64,000 nt of DNA from Corynebacterium choanae (GCF_003813965.1 NZ_CP033896.1:2170001-2234000); one strand, 5' to 3'; shown: positions 18,980 through 29,229, numbered from the stretch's first letter. The notes: a model not told the origin generated them from the sequence alone. A program made the numbers and translations.

Positions 18980-19579
18980 AACCCTGACACAGTCCTTCCT
19001 TGTTGTTCTCGTCGCAAAAGGCGAGATGCCAATGCACCGCTGTGGTCTTGCATGAGGTCGTAGTCTGCATCATCGCTGAAGTACTTGATGTTGGTTTGCA
19101 GGTTGCGCCACAGCTCTCCACTTTCGGCGATGCGCGTATGGCTGCCGAACGGAGCGGGAATCTTCTATTCCTAGCCATCAGTGGTGTGTTGCATGCTCGT
19201 GTGTGTTTCGACTTGTGCACTGTCACACCTGGTTCCCTGGTGTAGCGACGTCAACGAAAACTGGCACCTTGGCTGCAGGTATCGGTGGTTTGAGTTTCCT
19301 AGCGTTGCCGCTGGATGGTCAACAATCAGGCTGTTCTTTTGCCATCCGGGCGAGCATTGGGCAAACCAACAACAGCACCCGTCAACAGTGCGAGTTCTTC
19401 AGTGATGTTGCACTGTAGAAAGCATTGTGTTGACGAGTGCTGCAAGGTCGTTATGCGATGGGTGTGGGCAGCAAGACGCGCTAAATTTTTCTCCTAGCTG
19501 TGCACTACAAGGGTGTTGTGCCCTAAACAGTTGGTGTATTCATATGCCCGATTATTCGGTGAAATCCCGGCGGCGGCTT
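18980..19579. other. Intergenic, no gene seen
   Basis: This 600-nt stretch separates ssb from the stop of the CopD-CtaG gene. The open frames present have no recognisable domain and overlap one another. No terminator could be identified. Confidence 0.4.
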
Positions 19580-21802
19580 CTATTGCCCTGTTGGATGTTC
19601 CTGTTGCCAATCGGCAAATTCTTCATCGCTGAGCTGTGTGAATTTTTTTCCTCTTTGCCGCGGGGATGTGCGATGGTTGCGCTTTGTTTCGCGACGATCC
19701 CCAGCTGGCGACTGCTCTTGCCCTGTGTGGGCACCGTCACTGCGTTGCAGTCCGGCCAGCATCGAGTTGTAGGCGGCCATGTCTGCGTCCCCGGTGGCGT
19801 CGGCAAACTCGTCATAATGTTGCTGTTGTTGCTTATCTTCCCGATACCATTGCAGAAATAAGGCACCGAAAATAATCAGCAACGGGAATTGGCCAGATGC
19901 CCAGGCGATACCGCCGCCGACGGCTTGATCCCAGGCGAGATCAACCTCCCACGGCAACCCGAGGTTTGCGTAGAAATCATAGGCCAGCACATCGTTCATG
20001 TGAATGAGCACGATGCCGAAGAACAGATGGAATGGCATGGAGAAAATTAGCCATGCGCCGCGGCTCATGGCGGATCGTTCCACCGGCTTTGGGTCTTTGC
20101 CGATAAGTTCCCAATAGTAGAGACACCCAGACCAGATAAAGACTGTGTTCATCGCCAAGTGTCCGGCGTGTTCCCACACTGCATAGTCGTAAAGCGGGGT
20201 GAGATACAAAATGTAGAACAACACAACGAACTGCAATGTGTTGACCAAAGGATGCATTTGGAACTTCAGCAGTGGATTGTTGGTAAATACCGCAAGCCAT
20301 TCTTTCGGCCCTGGGATACCAGGTGGGCCGGGTTTGATGGCTTTGTCCCACAGCGTAAATGGCGCGCCGAGCACCCACAGTGGGGGAACCCCCATGGTGA
20401 GGATCATATGCCCGATCATGTGCATAGAGAATGTGGCCGGAATGTTCATGCCAATCCCGGAACACATGGTGACTAACAGCAACAGGCAGCCGCCTAAAAA
20501 CCAGCAGGTATTCGCAATCGGCCAGGCTATTGCTTGTTTGTGGAGACGATAGACGCCCCAGATATAGGCCGCGGCAAGCAGCAGCGCAAGGGTGCCGAAG
20601 GCAACGTCAAAGCGCCACATTGTCCACACATTCCAGATCGTCGGCTCAACGAAGAGTTTGTAGCCGAGTTGGATATCCATTGTGTTGATATCGGGAGTGA
20701 TCGGCGGCGGTGGTGGGGTGCGCGATAATGCGATGGCAATACCGACCACCGCGGCCATGATCAATACTTCCCCAATCGCTACGCGTTGGAAGTAGCGATG
20801 ATCTTGCGGGTTGGCAGCGATTCGGGGAATGGTGCGGCTGCGATGCCAATAGCCGAACAGCCCTAGCAGGACAATGCCCACAAATTTCGCGAGCATGAGC
20901 AGGCCATATCCGGAATCTAGCCAGGCCGAAAATGGCAGGCGGATAGCCGCATTGAGCAGACCGGACAATGCCATGCCACACACTGACCACAGGGCTACTT
21001 GAGAATAGCGGTGGACTGCCAGATCCATATGGGTGCCGCGACGGCGACCATGCTGGATCAGCGCCATGAGTCCGCCGACCCATAACACAAAAAACAGCAG
21101 GTGCCACAGATAAGAGTTAGTGCCAAAATCGTGGTCGCCACCGGTTGCCGAGTGGCCTTCAAGTCCGAGTGGTACAATGCCAGCCAAGGCGCCGGCGAGT
21201 GCGAGCGGTTGAAAGCACCACCGGTTGGATGCCGCCGCCCCAAGTGCGGTGATCAGTGCAATCACACCGACTGCGAAAAACGCTACCGAGGTCGATACCT
21301 GTGACAGTGCGATCGGCCAGTTGGTGATCCGGATCGTCTCCACGAGCGGCTCCCCGGAGACATCGGAGAGATACAAGGGAACGAGTAAAAACCCGCACAT
21401 GCTGTAGGCAAAACTGGCGATAATTCCGGTTCGCGCCGCAAGCGTGCCATCCACGTCGAGTTTGGCGTGCAATAAGTCGGTGGTTGCCGCGTCCCGTGGT
21501 GGGGTGAAAAAGGAACTCAACAGAAATGATCCACCGGCAAGCGCTGCGAGCATGAGTGCTGCTGAGCGGACAAAGGGTAATCCCGCTGTGGTGAGGATCC
21601 CTGGGTCTTTAATCCCCAGCAGTGCCAATGACTCTGCGAGAAAGCCGAAACTGATCCAGGCGCCAACAATTCCGGCAACGATAACAAAGCCCGTTAAGAG
21701 CAGTGTTGAACTCCGTGGAGCCGCTGCTTTTCGGGGCTGCGTTTGCACGCGAGTTGGAGGTGACGAATCAGCCTGATTCGAGGCGACAGCATTGGCAGAC
21801 AT
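19580..21802 (-). CDS. CopD / CtaG fusion: copper handling and cytochrome oxidase assembly
   Basis: The 740-residue membrane protein joins two domains. The first half has about nine helices and ends in a CopD-type copper-resistance domain (HLLFFVLWVGGLMALIQHG onwards, about residues 230-345). The second half (about residues 395-660) is a caa3-type CtaG assembly domain, with conserved His/Met residues in FSMHMIGHMILTMGVPPLWVL and LAMNTVFIWSGCLYYW. Such fusions are known in actinobacteria and are thought to supply copper to cytochrome oxidase. The ~80-residue hydrophilic tail is Gln/His-rich then basic. The CtaD subunit it would serve is in this window at 60.7-62.4 kb. Confidence 0.9.
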   Translation of the reverse strand: MSANAVASNQADSSPPTRVQTQPRKAAAPRSSTLLLTGFVIVAGIVGAWISFGFLAESLALLGIKDPGILTTAGLPFVRSAALMLAALAGGSFLLSSFFTPPRDAATTDLLHAKLDVDGTLAARTGIIASFAYSMCGFLLVPLYLSDVSGEPLVETIRITNWPIALSQVSTSVAFFAVGVIALITALGAAASNRWCFQPLALAGALAGIVPLGLEGHSATGGDHDFGTNSYLWHLLFFVLWVGGLMALIQHGRRRGTHMDLAVHRYSQVALWSVCGMALSGLLNAAIRLPFSAWLDSGYGLLMLAKFVGIVLLGLFGYWHRSRTIPRIAANPQDHRYFQRVAIGEVLIMAAVVGIAIALSRTPPPPPITPDINTMDIQLGYKLFVEPTIWNVWTMWRFDVAFGTLALLLAAAYIWGVYRLHKQAIAWPIANTCWFLGGCLLLLVTMCSGIGMNIPATFSMHMIGHMILTMGVPPLWVLGAPFTLWDKAIKPGPPGIPGPKEWLAVFTNNPLLKFQMHPLVNTLQFVVLFYILYLTPLYDYAVWEHAGHLAMNTVFIWSGCLYYWELIGKDPKPVERSAMSRGAWLIFSMPFHLFFGIVLIHMNDVLAYDFYANLGLPWEVDLAWDQAVGGGIAWASGQFPLLIIFGALFLQWYREDKQQQQHYDEFADATGDADMAAYNSMLAGLQRSDGAHTGQEQSPAGDRRETKRNHRTSPRQRGKKFTQLSDEEFADWQQEHPTGQ

Positions 21803-22191
21803 GGGTTTAAGGGTAGCGGTATGTCCTCACTTCGGCACACCGGAGTGATGCGCCCGGCATATTGAGCCCTACTCGAGATATACGGCTACGCCAAATCCGG
21901 AAGCAACAACGAAGAAAAGGAGCAACTAAAAAAGCAACAACGAGACCACGTTCCCGAGGGCTGAAGCAACCTTTGAGCAATTGATCTGTAATTCTACGGC
22001 TGTCACGCTGCGCTACTAGCATTGGCGTACTTCTATGTTTCGAAAAACCCCGCCCCCTGGGCAGTACTATTACTTGCTGGTCGACTCGACGTGACTTGGT
22101 GCGGGTGCGCCTTCCACGCTAAACTTTGTTGTTGCTTTGCTAATACGGCGCAGTGTTTCCACCGTGTAACCTTGTCGCATCAGCAGCCCTT
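21803..22191. other. Intergenic, no gene seen
   Basis: About 390 nt between the start of the CopD-CtaG gene and tRNA-Arg. It should hold both divergent promoters. No clear motif stands out. Confidence 0.35.
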
Positions 22192-22265
22192 GCCCCCGTA
22201 GCTCAGTGGATGAGAGCATCCGGTTTCTACCCGGCTGGTCGTGGGTTCGAATCCTACCGGGGGCG
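22192..22265 (+). tRNA. tRNA-Arg (anticodon TCT)
   Basis: Acceptor arms GCCCCCG and CGGGGGC pair fully, with discriminator G at 22265. D arm GCTC/GAGC, anticodon loop TTTCTAC (TCT), and T arm GTGGG-TTCGAAT-CCTAC are all present. The outermost anticodon-stem pair is mismatched (T-C). CCA is not encoded. A terminator follows at 22277-22360. Confidence 0.93.
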
Positions 22266-22276
22266 CGACAGACTAA

Positions 22277-22360
22277 AACACCGCATTCCAGCATCATCCC
22301 CCAGCACTGTCTAACGAATCGACAGCGCTGCTTAGGATCGCTGGAATGCGGTGTTGTTTG
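22277..22360 (+). terminator. Terminator of tRNA-Arg
   Basis: Arms at 22277-22292 and 22340-22355 (AACACCGCATTCCAGC and its complement) pair over 16 nt and are followed by GTTTGTT. It starts 12 nt past the tRNA end. Confidence 0.65.
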
Positions 22361-22560
22361 TTCAAAAACCGGTCATACTTCTGACAAACCGGCAGTGCAA
22401 CGCCTGGTAGAGCGTGTCACAAAAAACGGAAAGATCGCTCCATCGCCGTGTGGAAGCGGGGAAGTTCCTCGGTATTTCCCCGGCTATCACACCCCGGTGC
22501 GGTGATCTTCCGTTTCCGCAACGAACCCATGCCGACGTGCACTGCCGGTCGCAGTAGCAA

Positions 22561-22625
22561 AACGACGCCACCGGCGACGAGTCGAGCAAGCTCGACCCCA
22601 TGTTCCGGTGGCGTCGTTAGTTTTT
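22561..22625. terminator. Strong bidirectional terminator
   Basis: Arms AACGACGCCACCGG (22561-22574) and CCGGTGGCGTCGTT (22605-22618) are perfectly complementary, and a second stem GTCGAG/CTCGAC lies inside (22581-22596). AGTTTTT follows on the plus strand. It sits about 100 nt past the stop of the leftward secreted-protein gene. The remaining sequence in 22266-22717 has imperfect inverted repeats (about 22421-22520) but no gene. Confidence 0.65.
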
Positions 22626-22717
22626 GCAAGGCACAAGTCCCCACGACAAGCGGTGGTCACCAACGCTGCGACAATGTCACGGCGCTGGTGGCCGCTGCAG
22701 GGTACTTGCAGCGTGAA

Positions 22718-23449
22718 TTAGTGAGCGATGCCCTTCACGATGCCCTTCACCGGAGCTTCTGGTGCAGGAGCTGGTGCTTCTGGAGCAGGAACAGCTTCTG
22801 GTGCAGGAGCCGGTGCTGGAGCCGGAGCCGGAGCAGGCAGGAACTGGCCGAAGAAGCCAGAGGTGAATGCCCAGCCGAGGCCGCCGAGAGCCAGCAGGAT
22901 AGCAGCAACGATGCCAACGGTCTTCAGGGTGTCGTTGTCGTCGGTGCGGTTCGAGGAGTTCAGATCGAACTTGATGTCGTTGTTGGAGGAAGTCTTAGCC
23001 GGAGCCCACTTGCCATCCTTCACGATCTGGGTAACGGTGTCCTTGAGGAAATCGTCGTTCACGTCGACGTTCTCCTTGGCCAGCGCTTCCTTAGCAACTG
23101 CGATTGCCTTGACAACTTCTTCATTCTTCAGGCAGTCTTCAGCGCTCAGCTTGGCGTCTTCAGCCAGGCACTGTTCCTTAACAACGGTCTCCAGGCTGGT
23201 GTAGGCAGCCTTAACACCTTCAGCCTGATCCTTAACCTCGGAGGAGCCCTTGGTCAGACCCTTGGAGGAGCCTTGGTCGTCGCCCTTATCCTTGTCGGAA
23301 GAGTTGGTGAAACCCTTCAGCGAGTCAGAGCTTTTGCTGTTGCTGTTGGTGTTGGTGTCGGTGTCTTCTGCAGCGTGAGCCGGAGCCATAGCGCCGAGCG
23401 GCAGGGTGATAGCGAGCAGACCGGCAAGAGCCTTGTTCTTCAGCTTCAT
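22718..23449 (-). CDS. Secreted membrane-anchored protein with Pro/Ala-rich tail
   Basis: The family is not recognised. The 243-residue product begins with a signal peptide ending AHA-AED. Next come a 50-residue Ser/Asp/Lys/Asn-rich segment and a helical domain (about residues 75-150) with one Cys pair (KEQCLAED and AEDCLKNE) that may form a disulfide. A single membrane helix follows (TVGIVAAILLALGGLGWAF, near residue 180). The tail is an Ala-Pro repeat (PAPAPAPAPAPAPE) ending in KGIVKGIAH. AAGGA lies close to the ATG. Codon use is strongly biased and the terminator is strong, suggesting high expression. It is probably a cell-envelope structural or accessory protein. Confidence 0.78.
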   Translation of the reverse strand: MKLKNKALAGLLAITLPLGAMAPAHAAEDTDTNTNSNSKSSDSLKGFTNSSDKDKGDDQGSSKGLTKGSSEVKDQAEGVKAAYTSLETVVKEQCLAEDAKLSAEDCLKNEEVVKAIAVAKEALAKENVDVNDDFLKDTVTQIVKDGKWAPAKTSSNNDIKFDLNSSNRTDDNDTLKTVGIVAAILLALGGLGWAFTSGFFGQFLPAPAPAPAPAPAPEAVPAPEAPAPAPEAPVKGIVKGIAH

Positions 23450-24320
23450 GGAAAATCCTTACGAGTTTGAAACAATGGAACTGGTAGCCGACCTTCCCCA
23501 CAACACCACAGCTTGATACGCCGTAGCAGTTCGATAGTCAGTCGGTTGGATGATATCCAGTGAATGTATCGAGCCAAGGGTCAACTGCGTTACATAGCGA
23601 CCTCGGCGCAACCTTCACCGGCTTCACCAGTTGATGCAAAACAGTACCAAACTCATCAGGACACGCAACAGTTTGTGAGCCACAACCAAGAAGCAGTGAA
23701 TAATTCCTCAGATTGCTCCAATAGCGATACTTTCCCGCACAGTGAACCACACCTGCCCCAATAGTACTATTGCTTCACTTTCGCCACATTGGTATCGCAT
23801 GGCAAATATGCTGCGCATTCCATGGATAAGCAGACGGACTCAACCTCGTGACACGGCCACCAATCCCCCCAGGCGACATTCCCCCACAGCGCACACTCAC
23901 CCCACTTTTCAAGGAGACGATACGGTGAAATATCCGCTTGTGATTTAAGACACTTTTTACCTCGAGCCGTATCCCGACTAGCTCGTCCGCACCTTTTCAT
24001 GATCCCCCGCTTTTGCGGCGATCGACTCAGGAATACCACAACCTTCCGCCAGCAAGTGCGGCGGCAACAAATGACATTCAGCCCGCATTACGACAATTAG
24101 CCTCACCCCACCCGCAACCCAAGGCGCGCAGCGCGCCAGAGTTTTGTACTGTGGCATACATTGCATCGTTTCCGGCGCTAGCCATATATGCCCCCAATCA
24201 CCACAGCGGTTTTCACCCAGCCTGGTGACACTGCGACTGGTGCGCTGCATCAGCCCGGAACAATCACCATCCAACATCTTTGTTTTCAAAAGACATTCAC
24301 CGTAGGGATCTCACACCGTC
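23450..24320. other. Long divergent intergenic region
   Basis: About 870 nt lie between the divergent secreted-protein gene and cmrA. I find no convincing gene on either strand. It should hold both promoters and may contain a small RNA or an undetected short gene, but I cannot support either. Confidence 0.35.
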
Positions 24321-25121
24321 ATGACACTGCCCACTCCCCACCCGGATCACGTTGTTGTAATCACTGGTGCCAGCCAAGGCATCGGACTTGCCATGGCGAA
24401 AGACCTCGCCCGGCTGGGCCATAATCTGGTGCTCATCGCTCGCCGCGCGGAACTCCTCCAACACATTGCCGACGAGCTATCCACTACCCACCAGATCACT
24501 GCACAGGCCTATCCCTGCGACCTAGCTGACGCACAAGCCCGCACACAGCTCGTCGATGAGCTGCAGCAATGGGAAGTCTCCATGCTAGTGAACTCTGCCG
24601 GGATCGCCAGCTTTGGACCGTTTATGGATCAAGACTGGGACTATGAACAAAACCAGTTTGGACTCAATGCCACTGCAGTATTCGAGCTCACCCGCGCGGT
24701 ACTTCCCGGCATGCTTGCCCGGCGCAGTGGCGTGATCTGCAATGTTGGCTCCGCCGCCGGCAATATGCCCATTCCAAATAACGCCACCTATGTCTTCACG
24801 AAAGCCGGAGTCAATGCCTTCACCGAGGCGTTGCACTATGAGCTGCGCGGCACTGGGGTTTCAGCCACCCTGCTCGCTCCAGGGCCAGTACGTGAGGCAC
24901 TCAAACCCGAAGCTGAACGTTCCATCGTCGACAAGGTGGTCCCCGACTGGCTGTGGACCACCTATGAAACCTGCTCGCAGGAAACGTTGGAAGCAATGTC
25001 TAAGGGGAAGCGACGGGTCGTTCCAGGACCACTTGGCAAAGCAATGGATACGATCTCCGCCTATGCACCAACTGCCGTAATCTCACCGATTGCTGGATGG
25101 TTCTACAAGAAGATGGCCTAG
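24321..25121 (+). CDS. cmrA: SDR-family mycolate reductase CmrA
   Basis: CmrA reduces the beta-keto group of newly condensed mycolic acids, the last step before mature corynomycolates are exported. The 266-residue product is an SDR: glycine motif ITGASQGIGLAMAKDLA, NSAG in MLVNSAGIASFG, catalytic Ser in NVGSAAGNMP and YVFTK (Tyr, Lys). The C-terminus ends in a hydrophobic stretch and KKMA. Family assignment rests on length, the SDR pattern and its place directly upstream of orn, as in Rv2509-Rv2511. No good Shine-Dalgarno is visible. A general SDR is the alternative. Confidence 0.82.
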   Translation: MTLPTPHPDHVVVITGASQGIGLAMAKDLARLGHNLVLIARRAELLQHIADELSTTHQITAQAYPCDLADAQARTQLVDELQQWEVSMLVNSAGIASFGPFMDQDWDYEQNQFGLNATAVFELTRAVLPGMLARRSGVICNVGSAAGNMPIPNNATYVFTKAGVNAFTEALHYELRGTGVSATLLAPGPVREALKPEAERSIVDKVVPDWLWTTYETCSQETLEAMSKGKRRVVPGPLGKAMDTISAYAPTAVISPIAGWFYKKMA

Positions 25122-25347
25122 CCCTTCCCCTTGCAGGGAGGCCTTTCACGACCTCGGGATGCGGCGACCCGACCGCAGCTGCGACAGCACTTCGACGCTT
25201 ACAAATACCTCGACCAAACCCGCCTGGAACTTTTGCCAGCACCCCACCCCACTAGCCGTAACTACTATTGTCCGCTGCAATAAGAACAATCCATTGTTGC
25301 AGCGCACAGCAGATGAGAACGCAACATCCGTGTTCAAGGAGCATGCT

Positions 25348-26037
25348 ATGACTGACCAAGCAACCGCAAGCGAGCCTGAGATTTCCGCCTCAGATAACCG
25401 GCTCGTCTGGGTCGATCTCGAAATGACCGGCCTCGATCCTGACCGGCACGTCATCGTCGAGATCGCCTGTATCGTCACCGACGCCCAGCTACGTCTGCTC
25501 GATGACGGTCTCGACCTCGTAGTCCATGCAACAGAGGATGAACTTGCAGCAATGGACAACTACGTCACGAAGATGCACGATTCCTCTGGTCTGACCGCAG
25601 AGATTCGCCGTTCCACCATTAGCGTTGCGGCAGCTGAGCAAGCTGTCTGCGACTACATCAGTCAGCACTGTCCTGCCGGCAGTAATCCCCCACTTGCCGG
25701 AAATTCTATTGCCACCGATCGGACGTTCATCCGGCGCTATATGCCCAAATTGGATCAGATGCTTCACTATCGGATGATCGATGTCACCACAATTAAAGAA
25801 CTCAGCCGCCGCTGGTTCCCCCGGGTCTACTATGGTCAGCCGAAAAAAGCGATGTCCCACCGGGCGTTAACCGACATTGTCGAATCGATCCGGGAACTTG
25901 CATATTTTCAGCGAACAGTTTTCACCGCTCCACCAGGCCCCACTACAGAGGCGGTCGCCGAAAACACCGCAGCCACCATTGATGCGTTTACACAAACCTT
26001 GGCATCGCTTGCCCCGCCACAAACCAGCCTTTCTTAA
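25348..26037 (+). CDS. orn: Oligoribonuclease
   Basis: Orn is a 3'-5' exoribonuclease of the DEDDh family that degrades 2-5-nt RNA and linear dinucleotides such as pGpG. The 229-residue product shows exonuclease motif I in VWVDLEMTGLDPDRHVIVEIAC, motif II in LAGNSIATDRTFI and motif III in SHRALTDIVESI (His, Asp). The start at 25348 has CAAGGAG 6 nt upstream; the frame remains open further up without homology. The C-terminal 30 residues are beyond the usual 200-residue core and low in complexity. It is probably co-transcribed with cmrA (226-nt gap). Confidence 0.94.
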   Translation: MTDQATASEPEISASDNRLVWVDLEMTGLDPDRHVIVEIACIVTDAQLRLLDDGLDLVVHATEDELAAMDNYVTKMHDSSGLTAEIRRSTISVAAAEQAVCDYISQHCPAGSNPPLAGNSIATDRTFIRRYMPKLDQMLHYRMIDVTTIKELSRRWFPRVYYGQPKKAMSHRALTDIVESIRELAYFQRTVFTAPPGPTTEAVAENTAATIDAFTQTLASLAPPQTSLS

Positions 26038-26219
26038 GTTCTCATTGGCAGGCACACCGCTGCCGCTGCGCCACGATCCAGCCCACAGCTGCCTCGCCAC
26101 TTCCCATCAGCGCAGGTGAATAGCTAGATTTTTGCATCTACGTCAGTCTCGGCTATTATTGCTAATCGCTGCCTGACACAGGCCGCTTGGGTTGCCAAGT
26201 GTGCTGTGATCTTGCCAGT

Positions 26220-26293
26220 GGTGGCTGTAGTTCAGCTGGTAGAGCACCAGATTGTGATTCTGGGTGTCGCGGGTTCGAGTCCCGTCAGCCACC
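26220..26293 (+). tRNA. tRNA-His (anticodon GTG)
   Basis: Acceptor arms GTGGCTG and CAGCCAC, D arm GTTC/GAGC, anticodon loop TTGTGAT (GTG), and T arm GCGGG-TTCGAGT-CCCGT are all present. The extra G at position -1 (26220) faces discriminator C, as expected for tRNA-His. CCA is not encoded. It lies downstream of orn, as in mycobacteria. Confidence 0.95.
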
Positions 26294-26301
26294 CCAATAG
26301 T

Positions 26302-26343
26302 GAACAACCCCGAGAGATTTTCGTTGTCTCTTCGGGGTTGTTC
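26302..26343 (+). terminator. Terminator of tRNA-His
   Basis: Arms GAACAACCCCGA (26302-26313) and TCGGGGTTGTTC (26332-26343) pair perfectly. It begins 9 nt after the tRNA. The rest of the gap up to 26618 holds nothing recognisable. Confidence 0.6.
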
Positions 26344-26618
26344 GCATTCCAACCCAGGGTTCTTCCGCAAGCCTTGAAAGCTTCGGGGGTGCTGCGGGGC
26401 GTAACCTGGCATTGCAATGAAAAGCCTGTTTCCAGGTGTGAGCCTAAAACCGTTTCCAGTCTGCTACTGCATCTTCCATCTGGTCATCAGGGCACACCAA
26501 GAGCGCTCGGCGACTGTCCGGCTCCTTCGTCGGCATCGGTGCGATTGCAACCCCTCGCCCGCCGAAACCTCCGCCCTTTTGTTCACTGTTGACATCTTGA
26601 GAAAGCAGCAACGCTACC

Positions 26619-27293
26619 GTGTATCCCCTCGTCAGCCTCCGCAGACTCTTCCTCGTAGGTGTGGCGGCTCTTTTTGGGGTGTTTGTGGTCTATGCGATTG
26701 TTGGCAACGCGATTACTGGTATCGATGCGCGCTGTTGGTGGTGGTTTATCACCCACCGAAGTAACTCGATGACCACAGTGATGCAGGCAGCAGCCTGGCT
26801 CTTTGATCCGCCTATGGTGGCACTGTTCAGCGGGATCATGCTCACCGCTGTTGCCATCTTCCGGCGGCGATTCGCCTTAGAAGCGCTCACCTTCATCGCT
26901 ATCGAAAGCGCCTCGCTGACGACACATCTGCTCAAAGACGTGATTGGACGGCACCGGCCACCAGTGGTGTTCCGTCTTACTTCTGAAACGAATTTCTCGT
27001 TTCCATCTGGTCATGCCACCGCCGCAGCCGCACTGATGACGGCGATCGTGGTGTACGTGTGGCTCACCTACCGGCTGTGGCAGACCCTCTGGATCGGACT
27101 ACTAGGTCTCGCAGTCACCGTATTTGTGGCCGTCAGCCGAATGTATCTTGGCGTGCACTGGATTACCGATGTTATTGCCGGAAGCCTCATTGGCTGTGGG
27201 GTGGTGTGTTGTGTGACTGCCATCGGTGCATTGTTGATCAACGCGATACAACGACATCCCCACACCGATGCTGCTTCCCACACAGCACGCTAA
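26619..27293 (+). CDS. PAP2-superfamily membrane phosphatase
   Basis: PAP2 enzymes dephosphorylate lipid phosphates such as undecaprenyl or decaprenyl pyrophosphate and phosphatidylglycerophosphate. The 224-residue product has about six helices and the three-part active site: KDVIGRHRPP (KX6RP), FPSGHAT (PSGH) and SRMYLGVHWITD (SRX5HX3D). Start is GTG with GAGAAAG 13 nt upstream, so the start is a little uncertain. It lies upstream of the convergent L,D-transpeptidase gene. A role in recycling the lipid carrier for wall synthesis is an inference. Confidence 0.9.
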   Translation: MYPLVSLRRLFLVGVAALFGVFVVYAIVGNAITGIDARCWWWFITHRSNSMTTVMQAAAWLFDPPMVALFSGIMLTAVAIFRRRFALEALTFIAIESASLTTHLLKDVIGRHRPPVVFRLTSETNFSFPSGHATAAAALMTAIVVYVWLTYRLWQTLWIGLLGLAVTVFVAVSRMYLGVHWITDVIAGSLIGCGVVCCVTAIGALLINAIQRHPHTDAASHTAR

Positions 27294-27547
27294 CGGGGCA
27301 TCCGCCAATTCACGTTGCAAAGCGTTGGCCACGGTGCCATGGATTGCTGCAGCGTTGTTCCCAGCCAGGAGATTGTGCGGCGTCTAAGACAACACAGCGT
27401 GCACCGTGCGAACTCACAATGCAGTAGCCGCATTCGCAGACGAAGCTTCACAGCAATAGTTGCCCAGGCGCGAAGCCACCCCGCTTCGCGCCGAGCAGAA
27501 TCAACCAGCAGACTAAACGTCCGAGTACGCCCCCATCCACAACGGTG

Positions 27548-28741
27548 TTACTCCGCCGGTGCGGGTGTTGCATTGCCGGCCTTCCAGGTCTCCCACGGAA
27601 TATTCCAGTCCCCTAGGCCGTCATAGCCGCTTAACGTGCCACCGACGGTGTTTTTCACCACCACAATGTCACCGCGCTTCGTATTGTCCATAAACCACTT
27701 GGCGTTTTCCGTGGACACATTCAAGCAGCCGTGGGAAGTATTCTGGCTCCCCTGCGCCCACACTGACCATGGGGCAGCATGCACGAAAATCCCCGAATAG
27801 GACATCTGTGTCGCATACTTCACGTCAGTCCGATATCCGTTCGGGTCGGTAACGGCCAGACCGAATGTTGACGAATCCATAACAATGTCGGGATATTGGT
27901 CGCCGATAATGTAGGTGCCCTGTGGAGTCGCAAAATCAGGCCGCCCCATTGACGTCGGCATGGTGTTGATCACTTGGCCATTGCGGCTAATCGTGATGGT
28001 TTTTGTGTTGTCATCGGCGACGGCGATAACCTCATCACCAATGGTAAACGAGGTGTGGTTGCGTTTATTTCCCCACAGTCCTTCGCCCAAATGGGTGCCG
28101 TATAAATCAACATCAACATCCACGGTGGTACCGGGTTTCCAAAAATGTTCCGGACGCCACCGCAGCTCATAATCGTTTAGCCAATAAAACGCGCCTTCGA
28201 CCGGTGGATTCGTGGTCACCGTAATGACCTCTTGGGCGGCTTCCCGATCTTCAATGGGCTGACCAAACCGGAACCCGATGGTTTGCCCCACCCCCACCGT
28301 CGACCCTTCCAACGGGCTTAAGGCCACATTGGTAGTTGCATCCGGCGTGATGGTGTCAAATACCGTCGTCGATGTGGCACCTTCGCTCGTGGTGGCTTGA
28401 ATGGTGTAAGTGCGGAAATAGCCCAGATCCTCGGCGGTGGTCCACGTGGTTCGATCGGCGGAATATTCCGCCTGAACAACCTTGCCGTCCTGGTTGGTCA
28501 TGACGACTTCTTTCAGGGTGCCTTCCACTGCTTTGACCGTCACCGGATTCGCCGGATTGTAGCCAGTGGCACCGTCGCGCACACTCGCTACTGCAGGCAC
28601 CGGCGCTTTCGTAGTTGTCGATTTTTCGGCAACAGTTTCACCGGTTGCTGGCTCCCCCAATGGACTGCACCCTGCAAGCACAAGAGAGCCGGCCGCAAGT
28701 GTTGCGACAGCGGTGAACACAGATCTGGTCAAACGTTGCAT
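27548..28741 (-). CDS. Lipoprotein L,D-transpeptidase (YkuD)
   Basis: L,D-transpeptidases make 3-3 cross-links in peptidoglycan and are insensitive to most penicillins. The 397-residue product has a lipoprotein signal (LVLAGCSP), Thr/Pro-rich linker, Ig-like domain(s) (about residues 60-270), and a YkuD catalytic domain with the motif in [14 protein letters not shown] and SHGCLNVS, where Cys is catalytic. The layout matches mycobacterial LdtMt2/LppS (Rv2518c), and the location between tRNA-His and tRNA-Lys also matches. The start at 28741 is preferred since the signal peptide begins there; GGAG is upstream. Confidence 0.93.
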   Translation of the reverse strand: MQRLTRSVFTAVATLAAGSLVLAGCSPLGEPATGETVAEKSTTTKAPVPAVASVRDGATGYNPANPVTVKAVEGTLKEVVMTNQDGKVVQAEYSADRTTWTTAEDLGYFRTYTIQATTSEGATSTTVFDTITPDATTNVALSPLEGSTVGVGQTIGFRFGQPIEDREAAQEVITVTTNPPVEGAFYWLNDYELRWRPEHFWKPGTTVDVDVDLYGTHLGEGLWGNKRNHTSFTIGDEVIAVADDNTKTITISRNGQVINTMPTSMGRPDFATPQGTYIIGDQYPDIVMDSSTFGLAVTDPNGYRTDVKYATQMSYSGIFVHAAPWSVWAQGSQNTSHGCLNVSTENAKWFMDNTKRGDIVVVKNTVGGTLSGYDGLGDWNIPWETWKAGNATPAPAE

Positions 28742-29080
28742 GATGCTCCAAGATCGACAGTAAATCAGCACTCCTACAGTTCACGCTACTCGCCACCGCA
28801 ATGCGCAAGAGAAAGGGCTGCGAGCAAACACTGCCAACTGCAGCAATGTGTAGACGATTGTACATTGCCGCGCACACAACCCTGGTGAACAAACATCAAC
28901 GATCAACCAGGATCCGGATAACAAACTTCCACCTGCGCGGGGCAGCAAGGAAGCTTGCAAAACCCTCATATTCACCACCAAAACACGCAACTACCAGGCG
29001 ATTTTACTTTCTTCTTCGCGGCGTTGTAATATTCTTACTCGTTGCCGCGGCGGGCAAGAAGCCCACTACAGCAGCAATAT
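28742..29080. other. Intergenic between L,D-transpeptidase and tRNA-Lys
   Basis: About 340 nt with no convincing gene. It should carry divergent promoters. No specific motif is evident. Confidence 0.35.
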
Positions 29081-29156
<76 letters not shown>

Positions 29157-29163
29157 CCTAAAG

Positions 29164-29197
29164 ACCGGATTGATGGTTACCATCAATCCGGTTTTTC
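29164..29197 (+). terminator. Terminator of tRNA-Lys
   Basis: Arms ACCGGATTGATGG and CCATCAATCCGGT with a 3-nt loop, followed by TTTTC. It is a textbook intrinsic terminator, 7 nt past the tRNA. Confidence 0.85.
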
Positions 29198-29221
29198 TTA
29201 TATCTGCCGCTGGTAGCGTTG

Positions 29222-29229
29222 TCGAATGC
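29222..29229. repeat. Target-site duplication, left copy
   Basis: TCGAATGC immediately outside the left inverted repeat of the insertion sequence; identical to 30617-30624. Confidence 0.9.

Noticed and set aside
22448..23470. A 340-codon plus-strand frame opposite the Pro/Ala-rich secreted protein
   Set aside because: The minus strand has a signal peptide, membrane helix and ribosome site. The plus frame is the complement of a repetitive, biased gene.
23450..24320. Possible small genes in the 870-nt gap before cmrA
   Set aside because: The short frames overlap on both strands and have no ribosome site, domain or codon bias.
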